Assembly: GCA_021018995.1 (NCBI GenBank)
Contig: CM037598.1
Location: 63,630,671-63,694,670 of the forward strand
From: Chloranthus sessilifolius
Taxonomy: Eukaryota; Streptophyta; Magnoliopsida; Chloranthales; Chloranthaceae
Direction: 5' to 3'
Length of the DNA stretch: 64,000 nucleotides
The notes under the pieces are model-generated. The model was not told where the DNA came from. It saw nothing but the letters and a program-made list of their open reading frames with translations, and searched no databases. Shown here one piece after another: positions 58,982-64,000 of this stretch (positions within the stretch are counted from its first letter, which is position 1; the number at the start of each line of letters is the position of its first letter). The position numbers and the translations under genes were made by a program.

Positions 58982-59188
58982 GCGGTGGACCTAACCACTA
59001 CTTTTGAACCATTTCACCTTCTTCAGTCTGTGAAAGGAAGGAAGGAGTTCTTAAGATCAATACAAGAAGCGACAACCATGGATTTCTTTGATCTAGTAGA
59101 CAAGAGATCAGTTAGACAGCTAGCATTGAAGTTGCGCCATATCTGGGGTGAGGCCACTTGTAGTAACTCAAACCTCTGTATATGCTAA
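58982..59188 (+). CDS. TORTIFOLIA1/SPIRAL2-like C-terminal domain, last exon
   Basis: After an AG acceptor (58980-58981) the frame continues in phase from the previous exon: AVDLTTTFEPFHLLQSVKGR, KEFLRSIQEATTMDF, DKRSVRQLALKLRHIWGEAT, and stops at 59186-59188. The end (LRHIWG plus a short tail) fits the C-terminus of TOR1-like proteins. The 402-bp intron between the exons is AT-rich. Neither exon has a stop or frameshift, so this may be a live gene or a recent fragment. A GGTGAG near 59142 could be an alternative donor. Confidence 0.6.
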   Translation, partial: AVDLTTTFEPFHLLQSVKGRKEFLRSIQEATTMDFFDLVDKRSVRQLALKLRHIWGEATCSNSNLCIC

Positions 59189-60603
59189 TTATCTTTGTTT
59201 CTCAGCTACTGAACGAATAGCATAGAATCTATCAGATTGAGGGAATGGCAAAATGTAAATATTCTCTACATAATGGGGACCATAGTAATGATTGTGGGAA
59301 AAACATATCTAGAAGTAAAAAATCAGCTTTTGTACAAAAAGATAACAAAATAGGAAAAAGAGAGGGGTGGGGGATGGGGAATGGATTACCAAATTTTTAC
59401 TAGTTTACAAGCACTAACCAAAACTCAGCTAATCTCTTTTACACTCTAAGGAGCTGATCACAAAGAGTGAGAGAAGGAGAGTGTCATCTATTGGTTTGTC
59501 AATTTCCACTAGAGATATTATGCTCCATATCGTCTTTTTTTCCTTGCATATTCTGATGTACATGGAAATTTTCTATTGATATTTTTATTTGTTTATAAAA
59601 TTATTGCTTTGGACAGTGCACATTTTACAATTCTTGTTTTATTCACATACATTTAAGTTTCATGTTTGGCTTATCAAATGAAGAAAACTCTAATTTTGAT
59701 GCTTATATCTAATCTTGACTTTTGGAGACTCAATATTTTCACCATTGCATTTGGAAAAAATAAGCATGATGATATGATGGATGTTGATATCATGGCGTGT
59801 TTTTTGCAAATACCTTTCACTAGACTTGCCTATATTCATGATAACATGACATGTTTTTATTTTGTGGGTGCTTCTAGCTATCCCTAAATGTTCAACTTTT
59901 GAATTATGTCTCTCATATGCCAGGCAGAGGTGCTTCAACCGAAAATGGTATATCTAATCCAGCATTCAAGAAGCTCTCAACAGCAGTGACTGGACAACAC
60001 ACAAAGCCTCTTCCATGGTGGATCATTGTTTGGGTCTTTGAAGACTTCCTGCATTCTTCCCTTGAACTTTGTCACTTTGACGAGGTCAATGTGAATCAAA
60101 AATCTCTACTTTTGATGAAATTTGCTTCTGATGAGGCAAGAAAATATATTGTGTTTTGTGGTGATTGATACTCTGACACATTATTTGCCAATTGTTAGGC
60201 TTGAGTAACAACTCTGACACAAGTCGTATAACTGTCAAACACTATAAGGAAAAGCGACCAGACCACGTAGAGCATAGACAAATGAAAGCAAATGAGATAA
60301 AATGAGCAAGACATGCAATTAATTGATAAGTCTAAAAAAGGAGAAACATCATCATTGCATTGAACTCCACGTTATGATTATATATACAAGTTCAAATTAT
60401 GCATGCTATCATTGAATGTTTTAAACTGTCATTATAAGTTCACATTGAAGGTATTGGTAGCCTTGTTTAATATTGAACATTTTTTTTTCCACTTTGAGTT
60501 TGTAGAATGTTAGAATCACTCACTGATGATTTCATACACCACCTATGTTAGATTGGGGTGATCTTTCTTTACCCCCCACTAAGTTATTCATATAACTTAT
60601 TGG

Positions 60604-60608
<5 letters not shown>
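59189..60608. other. Intergenic, no gene recognised
   Basis: AT-rich. A plus frame at 59899-60168 (89 codons; contains KPLPWWIIVWVFEDFL) has no family I recognise and no clear start context. Nothing else supported. Confidence 0.4.

Positions 60609-60672
<64 letters not shown>
60609..60672. repeat. (TA)n microsatellite, about 32 units
   Basis: Uninterrupted TA repeat of about 64 bp, preceded by GTGTG. Confidence 0.98.
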
Positions 60673-60673
<1 letters not shown>

Positions 60674-61906
60674 GCAGGTCACATTTGGGTGTTAAAGTTA
60701 GAATGAATCAACCACTACAAAAGTTACCCAAGCCTTAACTAGAATGAATGTCTTATTAAGTAAACAATTGTGCACATAGATGATGAGTGTTTTGTTATAC
60801 ATGTTTAAACTCTTAAGTAAGCCTGCTACATATGTTATATTAATCAAGGTAAACTTTTAGACTTGTAATTTTTAAGGACTCACAATCACATTAAGTCAAG
60901 TAAGACAATTATGTCAGCTAATTAATGCATTGGGATGTATGCATATCACAATTCAAAATTTTGTGGGGAGGTAAGATTTTTCAAGGCGGGACTAATGAGG
61001 TGGGCTTAGACCCAGGATTTTCACCCTTTTTCTAGGGAAGCTATCTGACTATGACATTTTAGACTAGTATTAGGTCCAATTTGTCAGCTTGATCAGTAAA
61101 TAGACCAACAGCATTGAAAAAGAGGCCCATATAAAGTCCAACCCATGACACCCTTAAGCCCAAGGGACCTTAGCCATCATGCCATGAAAGGGACTTTTTT
61201 CGAGCTACGCAGACCACTTCAGGCCCATTGACGGGGTCCAAAGTGAAACATGGCATTGACACATTAGCAGCTAGACGACATGTATGCTCGCGACGTGGAT
61301 TTCGTGTGCCACTGTGTATCTCCGTCTCACAGATCGCGACGTGGCTAACGACAACAGGGTGTGAACAAGTCCTATGTACCATCCATGTGAACCTTGTAGA
61401 TACCAAAGTTGAAATCATCAATTAATATTATTTACAGCTATTCTTTATGTAGCTCTATAACCATTTGGGCCCCCTTACTTTGTCATTCTATACCATATAG
61501 ATGGCTTGAATCCACATCAACAACCTTCCAAGATAGAGACACATAAATTAACCATTGAGAAGATCGACTTTTGTCTTAGGCTTAGTGCTGTTTCTATTTC
61601 TTGTGTTTATAAGTTCAAAAGTCAACAGTGTATCTTACACTAAGCGATATGAAAAGTGCCAAATGTAAAAAAAGAAGTTGTTTTTATGATTGGAACCTCT
61701 CATCATATATTCAAGACCTCTCAAATGAGAATGTCACTACAAAAATAAGTGAAACCACTGAGAGATTCAGTCATACTGGCTCTACAATTTTGGTGAAGTC
61801 TTCCATGCTCAGATTCCCCTGAAACTTCAGAAACAGGTGGACACAAATAAAGGTTTCATTAACTCGTCAGTCAAAATTTGTTAAAATATTATTGTATTTG
61901 AAATAT
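60673..61906. other. Intergenic, no gene recognised
   Basis: Mostly AT-rich. 61190-61410 is distinctly richer in G and C and holds two TCGCGACGTGG-like words (61287, 61326; the first reads CTCGCGACGTGG), possibly an eroded element. No coding sequence supported. Confidence 0.4.
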
Positions 61907-62029
61907 GGGAGCAACTTCTGGCACACAAAAGTTTTGTCTTTGCATAGGGAAATGTAAAAAATTTCCCTTTCAAATGCCCAATTTCCATGTGCAAAGGCTG
62001 TAATTATGTGTTCAAATAGTTGCTCCTTA
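61907..62029. mobile_element. Small foldback element (MITE-like)
   Basis: Imperfect inverted repeat of about 120 bp: left arm GGAGCAACTTCTGG ... CTTTGCATAGGGAAAT (to 61953) and right arm ATTTCCATGTGCAAAG (61981-61996) ... AGTTGCTCC (about 62019-62027). The inner arms match at about 13 of 16 positions. No coding capacity; superfamily not clear. Confidence 0.55.
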
Positions 62030-62119
62030 TAGTTCATTAGAATTTATTCATTGATCTCACACCAAATTTTCTCCACTAAGCTATGTCGGATTGCTATTTG
62101 GAGTCAAAGAGCAGCCCAC

Positions 62120-62150
62120 TTAAAAGAGCAAGTTTAAATTGCTCTTTTAA
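62120..62150. repeat. Perfect 11-bp inverted repeat beside E9
   Basis: TTAAAAGAGCA (62120-62130) and TGCTCTTTTAA (62140-62150) around AGTTTAAAT, ending two bases before the E9 LTR start. Could be a tiny foldback at the insertion site. Confidence 0.6.
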
Positions 62151-62152
62151 AG

Positions 62153-64000
62153 TGTGACAGCCCAGATTTCACCAACCCGAAACCCGTGCCATCGGCACAG
62201 CCCTCGAGGTCGTGCCCCATAATGTACGTGTGGAACACTTGGTACATCCCATTCATAATATTAGACACAAGAAAATAAAGCAAAATAAATCTCCATTTCA
62301 GCAGTACGTTAATCCAAAATACATGTCCAAAAGATAGTTCTGATTTCATGACTTCGCATGAACAAAAGAACCAACCCGAACCATCAGTGCCATAGCTATG
62401 GTTACTCTCAATGGTTCGACAAAAGAATATTACAGATACGTTTACCCTTTCAAAAAAAATAAGGTTGGACGTACCAAGCTGTAATTCTCTTTCTTTTTAC
62501 AAAATACACAGCGAAAATCTTCTAAATGAATCTCTCTGGAGGAGGCTCCGACACCTCCCTAGGAAAGTACTCGAAATCGCCGGGATCACCTTTGCCGGTG
62601 GTAGCTCCTACATCATCATCAATTCCTACACCTTCGCCTATGACATATATTCAAAGGGTGAGCTACATCCTAGCTCAATAGGGCAATATCACAGCAAGTA
62701 TATCCATTTTACAAACATATATTTCATGACCAGAATAAAACATGCACTCATAGATATGTCGTTTCTTGAAAAATAACTTTAAGATGTGATGAAATAATTT
62801 AACTACCTTTATTACTCTAATCATATATTTCTTTCACTGACTACTAGTTCACTTAGTTGCAACCAGGCTGAAATCATGACTTAAATCCTAACTTAAATAA
62901 TCCCCGAGCAATATAGCATCGAGCCCCGATGGAATACCCTCCATTGTTGTCTAATCAGACTATTTTTCTTGAAATTGTCTTCGTCCCTGTCTCTTAGGCA
63001 ACGAGCATATTACTACGATACATCCCTGTGATGTCTGCTGGTGTACGGATTAGCCGCCGAACCGGTCACGGATATCTTGCCGAGTCGGTCACGATTATCC
63101 CGCCGCGTCGGTTGTGTATTCTCTGAACCTTAAAACCAAATTGTGCAATAAATATAGTTATTCACCGTGAATTTGTGCTAATAGATAGTAATACTCAGCC
63201 CATGCATTCATGTTTATTGTTTATCACTTTAACATGGATCTTTACATCCACCTCACATCCCTAGGATGTCACATTGTCTATTGCATCTCTACGATGCCTG
63301 TGTGTTCTTACATCCCTGGGATGATTCTTCTCTTAACAATTTCCACTTTTATTTATGTAGACACATACACCATTGCTATTTGCATTACTCTTTGCATTAA
63401 CAATAACTCAAAACAAAATTTAAAGAAGCATGCATCCTACACTATCACTACATATGGGTTCGTAATACAGTATACTAGTTAGATATTCCCCTACCTTACA
63501 TGCGTCTCGAACCTTCGAATCCTCTAACCCGATCCTACTACGAGTAACTCAACGGTCCGGCTTAACCTAGGTATGATCAACGCATGAAAAATATTACTAC
63601 AATGTTTAAATAGTGGGTCAAGAAGCCTGGGTTCAATTATAATTCATTTACAAACTAAACTAGGCTCCAAAGCCTAAATGTACTCAAATCGATCGAATGA
63701 TTTCCAAATCGTTCGAACGGTTTCTAAATCGTTCGAACGAATTTCATATCGTTCGAACAATTTTTATTTCGTTCGAACGAATTCTCCTTTTACCTTTTTC
63801 TCTTCTGAGCAAACCGTTCGATCGATTTTTATTTCGATCAAACGGTTTCCAAAATAGAAAGAATGAATTCCAAATCGTTCGATCGATTTTTATTTCGATC
63901 AAACGGTTTCCAAAATAGAAAGAATGAATTCCAAATCGTTCGATCGATTTACTCAGAAACCTTCTCTTATTCAACTCTTCTCCTCTGGCCAAATTTGTTC
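62153..64000 (-). repeat. E9: chromovirus-type LTR, cut by window edge
   Basis: The edge at 62153 (plus strand TGTGACAGCCC) parallels the E1 LTR edge TGTGACGACCC. 62560-62700 and 62880-62940 parallel E1 3410-3560 and 3760-3830. Left of 62153 there is no primer site, so this is a 3' or solo LTR in minus orientation. Tandem words 'TCGGTCACG' lie near 63060-63100, and a palindrome cluster lies at 63690-63960. No coding sequence. Confidence 0.7.
63690..63960 (-). promoter_or_regulatory. E9 palindrome cluster (AAATCGTTCGAACGATTT) with 61-bp tandem unit
   Basis: About eleven sites, TTCGAACGA or TTCGATCGA cored, spaced 15-30 bp. The stretch 63815-63936 is two copies of a 61-bp unit. The distance from the 62153 edge (about 1.54 kb) is close to that of the E1 cluster from its edge (1.45 kb), but the core differs. 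Confidence 0.75.

Noticed and set aside
59899-60168. Possible exon with KPLPWWIIVWVFEDFL
   Set aside because: No known family, weak start context, and the TOR1-like frame already ends at 59188.
61190-61410. GC-richer patch as a small host gene
   Set aside because: Only short frames on both strands without recognisable motifs or splice pattern.

Overview
The window looks like nuclear DNA of a flowering plant with a large, repeat-rich genome. About 90% of it is transposable elements, nearly all Ty3/gypsy LTR retrotransposons nested in one another, plus parts of CACTA DNA transposons. The only host-like coding sequence I recognise is two exons resembling the C-terminal end of a TORTIFOLIA1/SPIRAL2 microtubule-associated protein (about 58.4-59.2 kb). 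All calls come from reading the sequence by eye; no search was run.

Layout. 1-5502: minus-strand chromovirus (Tekay/Del type, 'E1'), gag and part of pol, with a 2.4 kb 5' LTR. 5503-9255: minus-strand CACTA element with remnants of a TNP2 transposase and a Transposase_24-type gene. 9256-20959: minus-strand Athila/Tat-like element ('E2'), gag and protease only, with its 5' LTR. Inside it sits a whole plus-strand non-autonomous LTR element ('E4', 10094-16978) with two LTRs, a tRNA-Asp-type primer site, a purine tract and a 5-bp target duplication. 20960-22522: Ogre-like LTR and leader ('E3'). 22523-23385: chromovirus LTR fragment ('E10'). 23386-32191: minus-strand Athila/Tat-like element ('E6'). 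32192-34438: plus-strand LTR of the same family as E6, head to head with it ('E7'). 34439-34941: unidentified island. 34942-49281: complete-length minus-strand Athila/Tat-like element ('E8', 14.3 kb) with both LTRs and a matching target duplication. 49287-54896: plus-strand Ogre-like relic with 3' LTR ('E5'). 54897-62152: the least repetitive part, with a CACTA terminus, the TORTIFOLIA-like exons, microsatellites and a small foldback element. 62153-64000: chromovirus LTR ('E9') running off the edge.

How it fits together. E4 shares LTRs and 3' non-coding sequence with E8 but has no coding region, so it looks like a passenger mobilised by E8-type proteins. E6 and E8 carry, downstream of integrase, an extra ORF with a Lys-rich start, a conserved core and a Pro/Thr-rich tail.

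Three signals go beyond ordinary annotation. (1) Almost every LTR family here has its own cluster of short palindromic, mostly TCG/CGA-cored motifs in U3. E6 and E8 have a second cluster of the same family-specific motif just upstream of the extra ORF, followed by a TATA-like box and a CT-rich leader. This suggests an internal promoter and possibly a family-specific cis/trans recognition system. (2) A roughly 38-nt hairpin with compensatory base changes recurs 1-3 times in the transcribed part of all Athila/Tat-like LTRs. (3) E8 and E4 share a second, central polypurine-like tract.
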